Notes: generated by a model from the letters alone, not told the origin. Shown: positions 23,735 through 38,700, counted from the first letter of the stretch. The stretch: 64,000 nucleotides of DNA from Nematopogon swammerdamellus (GCA_946902875.1 OX336359.1:3410001-3474000); one strand, 5' to 3'. Numbers and translations: made by a program.

Positions 23735-26700
23735 TAGTGTGTGAGTGTGTGTGTGTGGGTCGGTGAGGGTGTGTGTGTGTGGGTGGGTGAGGGTGTGTGT
23801 GTGTGTGTGTGTGATGGTGTATGTGTGTGTGTGAGGGTGTATGTGGGTGTGTGGGATTTATGGTTTGACATCAGCTTAAAACACCGAGTAAACTTTCAGT
23901 GTCATCGTAATTTTTTAAAGAGAGCCATTGTGAAATACTTTTTGAAAGGGCTGTCCTATGTAGTGAATGTATACAGCATTCGTTTGCAGCTTTGTTGTAC
24001 AGATGTGGTCCTAGAAAAGCCCTAAAGCGTTGCGCAAATTTACTTTTAGTCTTTGAGGCTGCTACATGATTTGCTTGACGTGTGCGGTGTGTCTTGAGAA
24101 TGATAGGTTGTGGGGTGTTTTCCAGAATTTCACTTAAGAGAGCCAAGAAAATTGTCGATGTTGTGTACCGCGGGCGACCTATATATTGATAAAATCGTCG
24201 TTTCCTATTTCCAGGGCTATGCAGTTGGCATCTAAAATATTTGGCTCATATACTGTCGCATCTAAATCTTTGTGAACAAATATTACCACACCGTCATTTT
24301 GGTTCAGCTGTTTTTTTGTATGGTGAGAGGTATAGTTGTCGATACATCTGGGTACATATGTACGGCAGTCTATCCAACACTCTGTTAGTATAATAATGTC
24401 AAATGATATTTCCATTCGCTGTAGTAAAACCGATAGATTATTAAAGTTCGCATTTATGCTCCTAATATTCAGAGTAAGGGTGGTCAGTCGAGAATTCGCT
24501 TTTATTAAAGTGTTACATTGTTCTGCTACTTCCAGCGTGTGCTCTTCAGCGACAGTGAAATGGTCAATGTCGCTTTCTATTTCATTTTCATTAAAGAATA
24601 GGCCGGGTATGCATTATTAGTACCATGCGGACAGCTATATTATAGCATTGCAGATTTGTGTAGTAGTTAAAATGTTGTAGTAGGTACATAAGTTTTCTGC
24701 GTGTGTAGTTGCAGCTGAGACTGTCACATAAAGATTTACATAGTTCGAGTATTTTCACATCGCCGATCAATATTACAAACACTGCGTGGACGCTGAAAAG
24801 AATGGCCGAGTCTGTGGCTTGAAGCCACACCGGCCGGCGCGCCTCCGCCGCCGCCGCCAGTGTCACAAGCATACTATATATATGTAATAGAGCTATGCAT
24901 TCGTTTATGCGCGACATCGTGACTGTTTGGTGTTGTTGGGGGTGCTGAATGTTGTGGCGAGCGAGTGCGGGGTGTAATAATTGTTTTATGCAGTTTTTGA
25001 GTGCTTTTGAATATAAGCAGAGCGATATATTACGTGCAAAATTGCGTTGTGTGGCTGTTTGTTGTGATAGTTCCATGTTATCCCTTCAATTGCCCGAGAC
25101 CGTTCAGCGGTTCCGACCTTGGACTGCCATGGTTGCGCCGAACCGTTGAGCGGTCTCTCTAGACTAGTCACTTTAAATAATTTATTTAAATGTCATACAT
25201 CCTACTAATCTCTTCTAACTTACGTACAGTCATTCATGAAAGAATAGGCTAGCTAAAAATGCACACTTCCATATGCTTGCCACTTCAAAATATTAATGGG
25301 AAGCGATCGGAAATTCAGTTCTGTTGTGTTCGCGGACGCAGAATAGCGTGCCATTGAAATTGTGTTTTGGAGTGATTTTTTGCCGTATTTTTGCTGTTTT
25401 TTGTTGAAAAACAATGGAAGGGTATGTAATCTACATGTTACAATAGTTTTTCGGACTTGAGGAATGATTTATTCGTCAATAATTTTGATGTTTCCGACCC
25501 ACTACGAAAAACCGTTACGAAAATTTTGAATGGTAGGTTACTTTGATCGATCGAAATTCTATAGATTTTCGCCAAAACAAGTGAAAGTTTATTGAAATAG
25601 TTTATTTATTTCATTGTAAATGTTTTAAGAACATTATATCTGCCCTAAAGTGGCCTAGTAATTAAATTTTTCGAAAAATAAAGGCACGGTCGCTTCGGAA
25701 ACCGTTCAACGGTTCGGGGCACTATCGGCGTGAGGTCACGTGACCGTGTCGCTGAGCGACCGCTCCACCTATATGGATAGCGGCTTCAATACATTTTAAT
25801 AAAATTTTATTTTTTTAGTGTGCTTGTTTTGAGTGATATTTTCATTAAATTTAATGAAATTTATTTTGGCCGTAAATTTAATGGCGTACTTTTAATTTTG
25901 TGCATGGATTTTTGCGTTTCATTTATTTCATATGTATTTGCATAACGTTTTTAAAGAAGTATAACTTCAAAAAGATTTCAGCATTAAGTCCGCCTTCTGG
26001 AGCATTTATCTGTAACCATTTCAAATACGGTATTAGATACCTTAAGATATGTTGCAAAAAATTTGCTATCATTTCCCGAAAGCCTCCTCCATATTAAGTT
26101 ATCCTTACTACTTACAAAATTTTGGTTTTTTTATTTTTATTTCTGTAAATTTCACTGAATTTTTTTTCAATATTTTTGTACGGTAGTATAATTTTTTTTC
26201 ACTGAATCTAAGAGCAAATTTAATAAACTATTTTTTAGTGTCCTTTTATTTTAATTCAGTCAGTAGTATTTGCTTCTAGAGCAGTTTTTGCTATGTAGGT
26301 CATTTTGACCATTGTTCCATTTGGCCTCGTATTGTTTAGAAAGAAACAAAACATCCGACACATGTAATTATTTTATTCTGAGTACTTGAAGAGCCCAGGC
26401 TTGTGTAAACACTTACATCATACCGCTGGAGTGGATCATTCAGCGGAAATTAATTTGTAAACATACTTGACATTTACGACCTCGAGTGAAGAGCGTCATA
26501 TTTTTGTTACACTTTGGAACTCTGTTGAGATCTACATTTCTACTGTAACGAAAGATATCTTGATAGGAAATGGTAGATTATGTAATAAACTATAAATAAA
26601 ACACAATAAATTCAGTATCTGCAGTTTTTATTAGAAAATATGAATATTTTTTTACCCGAATATGTAAATTAATTCGTTTGTGGACTTTGGCCCAGTTTAA

Positions 26701-29700
26701 TGGTGATAATAATAAACACAATTAGACGTGATACCAAGGCAATGCCTAGTAAATTTAATGAAGATTTAGAAAATATAGGCTTTTCATATATGCTTCATAG
26801 AAAAAAGTCTAGAAATAAGGTCTAGAACGCAGTAGGGTGGAGCGCGCTCGACTCTGCCAAAATGGCGGGGCAATCACGATTTTGGCATGATTTTGAGTCG
26901 GGCAATCGAAGGGTTATTAGCATACATCGGAATCCGCGGGGCACGAATGATTCAAGGTTGTTTAGTGATGGGACAATGTATCCACAAATATCGAAAATCT
27001 ATCGTTATTTTAGAATAATATGAAATAATGTCGATTATTAAAACTAAGAGTATTTCTATAGAAAATAAGATATAATAAACAAATGTTGTATTTACTTTGT
27101 AGGTACAATACAAATCTGTTCAAACCACAATATTAGTTTTATTAGTATGGAATAGAAAGAATTTTATTTTTTTTACCAACTTACACGTGTTACATCATAA
27201 TGATATTGAAGACTTTTTTGTTACTGTTATGAAACTGAATCGATTAGGCTATAAAAATCAACCACCTATTTTTTTATTTAAACACATAAAAAAATATTTT
27301 ACATAAAAAAAAGGCCAAGGTCCAAAAAAATAGGTCTTACAAAATTAGTTCATAGTAAGCTAAGGGGGGGTTCTGTATCGGAAATAGATCACTTTTGAAG
27401 AACAAAGATTTTTTTTTTTTTTACAAAAATTTTTTTTTTAATGTTGAATGTAAAAAAATATTTTTCTTAATCGTTTCGGTTTCGTGCTAGGAACAAAAAA
27501 GTCTTCCAACACGTATATCTCTTTCTTTCAGAAATTGTGAAAAACCACAATTTTAGTTTTATTAGTATGGAATAGAAAGAATTAAATTTTTTTTACCAAC
27601 TTACACGTGTTACATCATAATGGCCATGAAGACTTTTTTGTTACTGTTATGAAACTGAATCGATTAGGTTATAAAAATCAACCACCTATATTTTTATTTA
27701 AATACCTACATAAAAAAATTTTTTACTTAAAAAAAGCCCAAGGTCCAAAAATTTTTATATTGGTTTTACTCCCTATATGATACAGAACCCCCCCCCCTTA
27801 GCGTACTATGAACTAATTTTGAAAGACCTTATATAAATATGTATTATATTTACTTAATCGTTAACATAAAGTATACATGTTTATATAAGTACTGTAGGTA
27901 TATAAGTATTCAGGTCTGAAATATGACATGAATAAAATACAATAAACAAATAAATATGAGTATCGATAACAGTGTCGATTGTTTATTGATCGCCGTAGTC
28001 AATCCCTAACAAGGTCGTATTCGTGCCCCGCGGATTCCGATGTCTGGTTATTAGTCGTCGTGAGCGTGATGCATACTGTTTTTCTGCAGTAATTATCTGT
28101 GTGGGTGAGAGGGTTTTCTGAAGTGAGCGTTGCATTTTTACATACAGTTATTATAATGTATATTGGTACGAGAGTGATAATGGCTATGGGTGTGTTATAC
28201 CATGTATATGTTACTTTGTTTATTTGTTTTTGTGTTTGTATCGATGTGAATGTGATGGAGTGTAGTGTTTTAATTTTGATAGGTAATATAAAAACGGTAG
28301 TAGGTAGTATGTGTGTATGTAGGTAGTGTATATTGGAGTGGATTTTATTCTTAGTGTGTATTCTGTGTAAGTTTTTGTTAGTGTGTTGATGCTTTGATGT
28401 TTTCAGTTGTCTTCGGAGATAAGGTAAGGAGTTATACAAACTATTCATTAACTTTACGAAATAATAGATTCAGATCACGTTCGTGTTTGATGACAATATG
28501 TTTCTGGTCATTCGACGTCCGACGCATGAGTACTTGTCCATTTTTAGTCCACACGTGCCTGATGTCGTTCTCCTTGGCAAAAGTTTTCGCTTTGGAGAGA
28601 AGTGCTTTCTTCCGTGATGTCAGCAACTCATTTACGTATATGGGGGCTTCTTCTCGCTCCCGGTCGGGGGGACCGCCGGCCGCTTGGAGGCCCACGGTGC
28701 GGACAGTGAGGGGCCGCTTTGACCGAGCGCTCACGAGAAAGGTGTCCCTCAGCTCCCTTCTTGCAAACTTGATTACGACCTCCTTCTGGGGCTTCTTAGA
28801 TGGTATGCGACTTACCGCGACGATGTCTGTCGGCTGCACGGCCGCTTTCAGATCCGCCGTCGTCTCCGGGATGCCCTTTAACTCCACGTAGTCGAGTATC
28901 TTGTTCTGTTCGTCGTCATCTCGCGCCGCCATCAATCGTGACAGTTGCAGTTTCAGGTTTTCAATCTCTGAGGAATTCTTCTTCAGTTCGCGAATCTCGC
29001 TGGCGTGATCTTGAGTGGCTTTCTCGATGTCATGCAGCTGGATGTTCTGAAAATCTGTTGCTCTTTGTAGTTCGACTACAGTTCGCTTCGTCTCTTCTTG
29101 TCCGGCTTGCAGAGCGTCTATTTTCTTCCGAAAGTCCTCCTGGTTGCTCAGGACGCGTTCCATTGTTAGCTGTAGCTTGGCGAGCGCGCCTGCTACGTCC
29201 ACCGACATGAAACTGTGAGGCCGGGATTCCGTGAGAGGGGAGCCCTGTGGAGTTCCAAAAGGGCTATCTCCGTCAGTAGGGGTTTTGAGGTCGACTCCGC
29301 CAGTGATTTGCTGTACGCGCAGAGCTGGTGCTACACCGCCTCCGCGGCATTTACCGCAGCGCCACACTCTCTCCCGGCCGCTCCTGGCTGCAGCCACGGT
29401 CTGCTCCGTCGCCTTGGAGCATTTGTAGTGAGTCCATGTAAGGCACTCGTCGCATTGTGCACCAGTATGTCTCTTCACATCAGTGCTGCAGACATTACAC
29501 ACTGCCATATTTGTAGGTAGGAGCGTAGTTATTGAGCGCGCGTTTGAGAATTTACGTTTCGCGTTTTCGGGGTGTATTACTGTGTTTAGGGTAAAGATTT
29601 CACTTTTACTATAAATTTTTTATATGAGATTTTGTTTTATGATGTTATTTTGTTGTTTTGTTCACTTCACGAAATTGTTTGTTTGTTTAGAGTCGGAGCG

Positions 29701-32700
29701 TCGTAAGTTGCGTTATCTTTCGAGTATACCCGCGTATCAGATCAGTAGCTCTAGCTGATGTGTTCATATCAGTTTTTTTTTTAGATAATGAATGATTATA
29801 ATGTTTTTTTTTTTTAGTTTTCGTACTTGGGCACTGTTGCTATTTGTTTGTTGATGTACTTTTTATGTATTTATCTAATAGGTTTTTGATGGTGTTTGTG
29901 TTTGGGGAGTCAATCACATACTGTGGGAGTTTATTCCAGGCTCAACACTCAATTTGTTATGAAGTGCTTTCGGATGTTTGTGTTAGAAGCTGTCTGGTTA
30001 AGTTTTTTGCTGTGACCACGAAGGTGATAGTTCTGGTTCAGGTCAAACACTTCAATTAAGTCTGGGCAATCATACTTTGAGGTGAGTATTTTGTAGACTT
30101 CAATGAGGTCTCCTCTGTCGCGGCGTTCTTCTAATGTGGTCAGTTCAAGTAGTTTAATCTTTCTTCGTATTTATTTATTTATTTATTATAGGTTTACCAA
30201 CAGGTCTGACACATAAGCACACTCCGTGTTCTACTTGGTCCTAGTGTCAGTCGTTGAGTAATTTGTGTTCTCGGCACAGCCACCCATTTGGGTTTACATA
30301 AAAAAAAGTACAAAATTAGGGTGAGAGTGCAGGGCGCATAAAGGTGAAACCGTGAACGTATTACCAGCATGTCGACAGCCTGTTTGGAGACAAAATGTAA
30401 AATATTTTTTTTTATAAACAATACTTATCGGAATATTCACCTCTTGGCTTCCCAAATATTTAACCACTGGAGCGTCGGTGTTCCAGCATATGGAACAGCA
30501 CAAATAGTACGTCCAGCGTCACATTCCATGTGCTGGAACAGCAACTTTGGCATCGAAATATTCACTCTTATAACATGAGGACAAGGTTCAATTATACTTC
30601 TAAAAATTGGTGAAGATTTGTCCTTCTCGATATGATTCAATATTGCAAGCAATAGTGACGCCCCTCGGCGGAAAAAAATATATTTCAATGGTCGCGCTCG
30701 GTCAGTCGCCATTGTTGTTAGTGAAGTGTGTTTCTGTGGACGTGTGACCATGAATCGCAGGCGCAAACGATAAGTACTTTTTCGTATTTTGATGCGCATA
30801 TTACGTGCATTTGTGTATGCCAATCGAAAGATGTATTTTTGTTTGAGGTTCTTGCCATAATAAATTATAGAGTGTAGTGGGTCAAAACCAAACATCACCT
30901 CATCAAGTACCGCATTCAACCCAGGATTTTGAATAAAAAAAAGGTCAGTACAAATCAAGTTATAGATAACTTTGTAGGAAATTTAGTAACGATTTCAACC
31001 ATACTAACTTTAGTATAGGTGTTCATATATTTTTTTCAAAAAAAGCGTGCGCGATGAGACGCTGAGGCGTTTTGTCGAGGCGCATACGACGCTTGAGTGG
31101 TTAATATGCTTACTCACCTTAGTTTTCATGCCATTTTCGCCGCACGATTATACATAATTCATAGAAATCGCGAGTAGGGATATTTTTCGATAATCTTTTT
31201 TTTTTTTGGCCAACTGGTACTTCCTGAAGTCAATGGATGTAAGCGGTTTGTGGGCCGGCCGGCCCTTCTGGAAGCCAAGCGGTTAATTCTTCTTTCTTCG
31301 CCATTAAAAGAATTGTTTAGATTTCTTATGAAAAAAAAAAAGAGAAAACTCCTATCAAGATTGAAACATTTCAAATTTACCTTTTGGCTTTCATCGCCGT
31401 ACAGTTTGAAATTAAACCTTACGTGCTAGTGGATAGAGTAGAGAATGCAACAAACATTATTGACCAGGTGATGGGGTAGCGTCCCCCTCAGCATCTGAGC
31501 TTCCTCTGCCGCGTACGCAGCGTACGCGGCCGCCGCGCCCGCCTGCAACAAACAAACAAACAATTCATATCGAGAGTTGGTGCACCTGAGCCCTATTATC
31601 ACCACGACCTAGATAGATCTATTGTGATCTCAAGCAGCAGTCACCCGCCAGGTGGGACGACGACATCAAGTACGTCGGCGGAAAGCAGCGGTTCCGTACC
31701 GCTGAAGGCCGGGAGGACTGGAGGAAAATTGGAGAGGCGTATGTCCAGCAGTGGACGCTTACACGACTGACTGACTGACATGTATGTAAGGCACGCACAT
31801 CTACCTGCTGCTGGTGGCTAGCCCGTCGAAGGTGTGGATCTAAGCTTGTGGATCTAAGCTTGCGATGGCTTCACCGAACATATCCGGGCCCATCGGCAGT
31901 AGAGGAGGGTATTAATCGAGGCCGGGACTAGCGAGTGGCCACTCTAAATTTCCCGCGCATGCTTCCCGTTTCGGCTCGCGTCAAGCCCTCGTCAGCTAGT
32001 CTGCGTTGACTAGGACGCGGGGAAACCACCAGTCCCGCTCTCGACCTCCCTCTCTCTACCTATCCATATTCTGTAGGATGCTTCCAGTGACGCTTTCGAA
32101 GCTCTCTCCATATATGAGCTTAGCGTCGATCTTGGGAGCCCTAGATTCTTGAAGAGACTGTAGAGCGACTTCGCTGGTAGTCCTCTTGCTCCGACTTCCA
32201 CAGCGAAGAGATCAGTCTTGAATCCGTTTCTCACAATCCGGTCTACTAAGTTGCAGTACTTGTTAAGTTTGATGTTGTGGTCCTTCGGTATGTTACTTTC
32301 CCATGGAACTGTAAGTTCAACAAGTACTACATGCTTTGTCGCTTTTGAGAATATGAGTATATCCGGTCTTAATGCTGTGGTACAGATTTCCGAAGGCATT
32401 TGGTAATGCTTCTCATGTGTGTCCATCAACAATTCCCAATCCTTTGCTGCTCCCAAAATTGAAGAAGGTTTAGTCCTATCTTTGGGCAGCTTATTGGCTC
32501 CAGGTTTCACAAAGTTGACCTTCTGGAAGCCGCTACTGGTTTGCCCTTTCCTGGTCCGTGCAATTGACAGGTTGATGGCCTCTCTGATGATTTGGAGGAC
32601 TTTATCATGACGGTAGGAATACTGGCCTCGCTCAAGTAGTATTTTGCATCCGCATAACAAATGTTTGGCCGTGCCTACGAACTCCTACAGCTCGGCATAC

Positions 32701-35700
32701 CGTCCGTAGTCACCTTTTACAACATGCACGGGAGAGATGCAGTGGGGCTTCTTTTAAGTACCGACCCCGCACATACTGGTGTAGTACATCGCTTTAAGGT
32801 CTTTGCTTATGGTGAAACTTGGTCCGGGTCGTTTCCCACCCTATAATATGGTTAAGGGAGGCAATCGCTGGCCCTGGTGTGGTGCTGGTGAACGGGCGCT
32901 GTTTGTGGAGACTGGCCTGCTTCATTGTGGCAGTGTGGTGGGTATATAACTTCACCCAATTTCATATTAAACTGTTTTTCACTTTGTCATGAATTGCTGC
33001 ATCTTTCATAACTCAGCACATGCGTGTCTAGGCAGTGGCAAAATTTTTTTGTAAAGTAGACTAAGTAATTTAAATAATAATTTAAAAAAATTTCCAGTGA
33101 ACTTTCTTGTCAGTTCTTCTTCGCTGTGATAATCGAACTGGCGGAATGTTTCAATGTAAATATGATAAATCTGAGCGCAGTGTACTGCTAATAGATGCTA
33201 AATAAACAATAAAGAATACTGGATTTAATAAAAAAAAAGTTTTTTTTCATGATTTTTGTTTTGGGACTTTAGCATAAAAAAACACAAGCGGACACCTCAC
33301 CTGGCCCTGCTGCTGCGTGTAGAAGGCCTGCGGCTGCGGCTGCGCCTGCACCGCGTACTGAGCCGCCGTCGCGTTCGATCCGCTCGTCACTTTAGCTGCA
33401 ACACGCACAACCACCTCGCTCAACTTTTTGACACAAAAAGCCTAGAACTTACTAGAAGCGATAAGACGATAGCATTCTCTTTTTTTTTATGGAAACAGAC
33501 ACGGTTGGTTAAATCAGCGAAATATAAATACCTAATGTTGGTGAGAAGACACAACATAGAGTGGTTAAAAGGACCTCTTTCGGGAATTCTGAAAAATTCC
33601 CAGGAATTCATTAAAATTCCCGGGAATTCCTGGATTTGAAAAATATTTCCTGGTAGTGATATAATTAGTAATGCACTTCCAGACCTATATATTTTTTTCA
33701 AAATAATTGAACTGGATGGAAAACATGAACTATTTCCACAGCCATTTCGACCGACCTTTCATTCAGTGCGGTGGTACCAAACGAGAGGTGAGGGCGTCGC
33801 TTGATACGCCGTGTAGAGGAGGTTTAGAGTGTACGCACCGGGAGCAGCGGTGACCTTGGCGGCGGGCGCCTGCGTTGTGGCGGCGCCGCTGAGCGGCCGG
33901 TGGCTCGACACCGAGCCGTCGTACTGCGAGGTGTCCTTGCTAGAGGTGAGCTTGGAGGGTGTCGCTTGATACGCCGTGTACGGTGCCGCCGTGTAGAGGG
34001 CGCTGCCGCCGTACACTGACGCGGACGATGACGTCTGCTGCAAGAGAAAAAAAAAACATTTTTAAACCAACAAACTTCGCCGCCGGCACAGATTATTTAT
34101 TTATTTATTTATTTGATGAACGAACAGCCTAGGCTGATGTGTTCATGTCAATAGTTTACTTAGATTACTTAATAGTTACTTCGTAACAGATAAATCACTC
34201 CATAGAAAATGTTCCTACCTTCGGGCTTTAATAGACTACTGTTTCACGTCGCCAATCGCTGCGTGCAAAAATGAACCTTAACGATCGAGTGTAAAGTGGT
34301 TAATCTTAACAAAATTGCCTTTGATAAAATTTCCTAAAAAGTTATCTATAACTTCAATTGCACTGTTTTTTTTTTTTTATGTAATCCGGTATGGATGGCT
34401 GAGTCGGAGGGGCCAAAGCGCATGCTCCTACCAGCCAGTATCACCTCCGACAAGGTAGGTGCCATACCGGAGACTTCCCTGGATTTCTGGATATACTGGA
34501 CTAGAGGAGACCACAGCCGAGGTGGTTATGCGGCCATCTTTGTCGCTCCGCTAGGGTGTGGAACTGTGGTCTTCTAGCGAGAATTGTTTCCCAAATCCTT
34601 TAACCTGGGTGTCTTTATCAGATTAGACAGCGTAGCAACAGTCCGCAAATCTGCTGGCATGGCACCTAACTGAGCGTGGTTTCGCGAGGAGTTCGTGTTT
34701 TTGGCTCTTTCGAATGCACTATTGGTCTCTCGGCACAGCCACCCAAGTTGTTTACATAAAAAAAAAATCTTACATCCAGTACGGTAGCATCAAGCCAGGC
34801 GGCTACAGTTTGAGCCTACCACCTAGTAGATTCATAAATTGTGAGTTCAAGGGAAGGTGTGGATCTAAGCTTGCGATGGCTTCACCGAACATATCCGGGC
34901 CCATCGGCAGTAGAGGAGGGTATTAATCGAGGCCGGGACTAGCGAGTGGCCACTCTAAATTTCCCGCGCATGCTCCACGTTTCGGCTCGCATCAAGCCCT
35001 AGTCAGCTAGTCTGCGTTGACTAGGACGCGGTGAAACCACCAGTCCCGCTCTCGACCTCCCTCTCTCTACCTATCCATATTCTGTAGGATGCTTCCAGTG
35101 ACATTTTCGAAGCTCTCTCCATATATGAGCTTAGCGTCGATCTTGGGAGCCCCAGATTCTTGAAGAGACTGTAGAGCGACTTCGCTGGTAGTCCTCTTGC
35201 TCCGACTTCCACAGCGAAGAGATCAGTCTTGAATCCGTTTCTCACAATCCGGTCTACTAAGTAGCAGTACTTGTTAAGTTTGATGTTGTGGTCCTTCGGT
35301 ATGTTACTTTCCCATGGAACTGTAAGTTCAACAAGTACTACATGCTTTGTCACGAATAACGACGTAAAGGTTATTTTTGGTTTCGCTTTCGCAAACACGC
35401 GAACGCCCCTCCCTACCACCAATATTGGGACTACTGCGACGGACTCGCGCTTAGTTCAGAACCAAACATATGTCTTGGTAACGTGTGGGGCTGGTACTTA
35501 AAAAGAATAGCCCCACTGTATCTCTCCCCGTGCATGTCGTAAAAAGCGACTAAGGGATAAGGAAAAGATGACGTGCAAAGGCGCGACAGCCTAGCTACCT
35601 CTCACCTTGGAACAGTCCTTCCACCGAATCACGCAACGGGCGGTGAGAGGAGTGGCATGTATGAACATACGTCAACGGTAGGAATATGGGAAGCGGGATT

Positions 35701-38700
35701 GCCTTATCAAAGTGAGCATGAAAACCAACCTGGTAGGAGTTGAGCGGTTGTGTGTGGTACGCTGATGTCATCGCAGACGCGGCCGTTAACGACGCGTTCG
35801 TTGAGTTCACCTGGAAGTGCGAAATCATCTTTTTTGTATGAAAACCTGTATGGGTGACTGATTCAAAGGGCTCAGAACACATGATGCTCCGACCAGCTGA
35901 TATCAACTCCGAGAAGGCACCATACCGGTGACTTCCCTTTGCATTGGTGGCTGTACTGGACTTGTTTTTTATTGCTTCTGAACTGGGTGGCTGTGCCCGA
36001 GGTCGAAGCCTTAGGCGCAGCCAATATCACCCCCGAGGAGGTGCTTAGAGGCGGACTAATGTCGCTGGGGAAAGACTATTAACCCGCTATTTGAAGATCC
36101 GTGGATTGTAGGAGTGGGGAAAGATATTCCCCGGGAGCCCGTTCCACACCTGTACAGTGCGGCACAAGAACGATTAAGAGAATCGTGCAGTTCGAAGAAC
36201 TCTTTTGTCGACTACAAAAGGGTGTTTCTTACGCCCAGTACGGTGGTAAAAAAACAGTCGGCTACAACGTGACCCTACCATATTGATAGCTAGAGAGAGG
36301 TAGATAAGTCGAGAGCGGAACTAGTGGTTCTCCGCGTCCTAGTCACCGCAGACTAGCTGACGAGGGCTTGATGCGAGCCGAAACGTACCGCAAGCTGGAC
36401 ATCGTAAAAGTCGACTAAGGGATAAGGAAATTCGTCAGCCTCGGTAGCTCAGTGGTGCAGTCAGTCGACTGTTAAGCAACGCTGACCGCGGTCAGTACTT
36501 GGATGGGTGACCGCTCCACCGTTGGAGGCTGACCGTGGTTCGAATTCCACGTTAAACTGTAGGTCCATTCCCTTCTTACCTTACTAGGTGGTAGAGTTTA
36601 TGCCGGCCGGGTTGGTACCACCGCACTGAGCAAAACGTCGGTCGAAATGGCTTTGTAAATAGTTCGTGTTTTCCGTCCAGTTTAGTGTAGCCGACAAGAA
36701 ATGAAGGGAAGCACTGACATGGCACCTAGTTCACCCGGTGTTTTGGGCTGACATCACCGCCGAACTACACAGAGTAGCCACTCACTAGTCCCGACCTCGA
36801 TTGACACCCTCCTCTACTGCCGATGGGCCCGGATATGTTCGGTGAAGCCATCGCAAGCTCAGTTCGACACCTTCCTAGTAAGGGGCAAGAGGCGTTTTGT
36901 CGTTTGTAGGTACAGACCGACACATTGTACCACAAACCTTACACTAGAACCACCACTGAATGCCTGGTAAAGTGGGTCGGTCTTTAACCTTTCTTCCGCC
37001 GGCGCCGCGCGAGAACTGCCTCCCTAAAATGCCGCGACTTTTTCGCAGGGGCGATTCGTTACGCAAGGAGAATAAAAACTTTTTTTCGGAAGAAAAATAT
37101 CGAACACATATAGGAAATTTAGCATGGTTGTAATCCTTATAAAATATCCTACAAATTTATCTATAACTTGTAGTGCTCTGACTTTTGTTTTGATTCCAAA
37201 TTGTGAGTTAAACATTGCACGAACATTTCACTTACCAAATATAGTGAGGCTATGTTTTGTTTCGATTTTACACTCGCCAATGGATAAAAACTTCCAATAA
37301 TAACACATTCACTTCATAAATGTTGTATTCTTTCGAATTTATACAAAAAACAAACTAATGACTAAAAACATCAAAAATCATTTTTAATCGGAGCGTGGTG
37401 GCGGCGAATTCGCGCGCGAACATGTACGTTCGTCGCCACTGCTCAAAAACAACTGAAGAGATCTTTAATTTTGTGCTCTAGCGTGGCGACAAAGTGAATC
37501 ATTTCTAGAAGGGCATAACTTCACCTTTTTTTAGAAGTATAATTGAACCTTATCCCCATATTGAAAGAGTGCGTATTTAAATGCCGAAAGTCACTAGTCA
37601 TGTTGCCGCAGATCTACGCTTAGGCAGTTGCGAGGGCGATGCGCAGATCTGCGCTTGGGCATTCGAAAGGGTAAAGGCAGGCTTGCATAGGTATGTATGT
37701 ATGTATTTGTTTATATTGCGTATATGTATGTACTTTTGAACTTGTATGTATGTATGTCACGAATGTATTTAGTTGTATGTTATTACTATTATCTATGTTT
37801 TATTGTTTATTTTTGTACTCTTAAAAAAAAAATCTCTCATTTAATTTTCCGCACTACCCATCTACCCTACTCACAATCCCAGGTATGACTGGCAGATAAT
37901 GCCTTTAGGTTTGAGTCCGCCTTTTGTCACTTTTTGTGCAATAAAGTATATTTTCATTTCACTTTCATTTCAACAACGAGGTGCGTACCTGCTGTGCGTA
38001 TACATTGGCTCCGTACACGGGGTGGTGCGACACGGGGTGATGCGCCGCGTACACGCTCTGCTGCTGTGCGACGCTCTGAAAACAAAACCAACAAATTAAT
38101 AAATAGAAAAATAAAATACTGCACTGTGTGAGGCCGGTACTTTTTTTTTTTTTATGTAATCCGGTATCGGTGGCTGAGTTGGACGGGCCGAAGCGCATGC
38201 TCCGACCAGCCAATATCACCTCCGAGAAGGTAGGTGCCATACCGGAGACTTCCCTGGATTGCTGGCTATACTGGACTAGAGGAGAACACAACCGAGGCTG
38301 CTGCGGCCATCTTACATCCAGTACGGTAGTACCAACCCAGTCGGCTACAATTTTAGCCTACCACCTAGTAAGGGGCAAGGGAAGGGACCTACAGTTTTAC
38401 ATAAAAAGAATAGCCCCACTTCATCTCTCCCCGTGCATGTCGTAAAAGGCGACTACGGAATAAGGACGAGATGCCGCGCTAAAGGGCGACAGGACAGCCA
38501 CCTATCAACTTGGCACGGCCCTTCCACCGAAAAGTGGTGGTCGATGTTGTGATGCAATTTTCCAGAGTTCTTGCAGCACAACACCGATCACTCTGCTTAC
38601 CCTGATTGTCGGGATACAGCGTGCGTGGTATGTAAAAATAAATAAAAACTAATAAAGACACACCTGGTATACAATAAAGACGACCGATGGGAAGCACTGA

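Noticed and set aside
24591..25076. 161-aa - strand frame upstream of the LINE endonuclease fragment
   Set aside because: No domain; reads like LINE linker or intron sequence.
27999..28448. 149-aa frame downstream of the CR1 ORF1 as ORF2
   Set aside because: Composition is low-complexity T/N/I/H with no endonuclease motif, and part of it lies in the 9-bp-TSD element.
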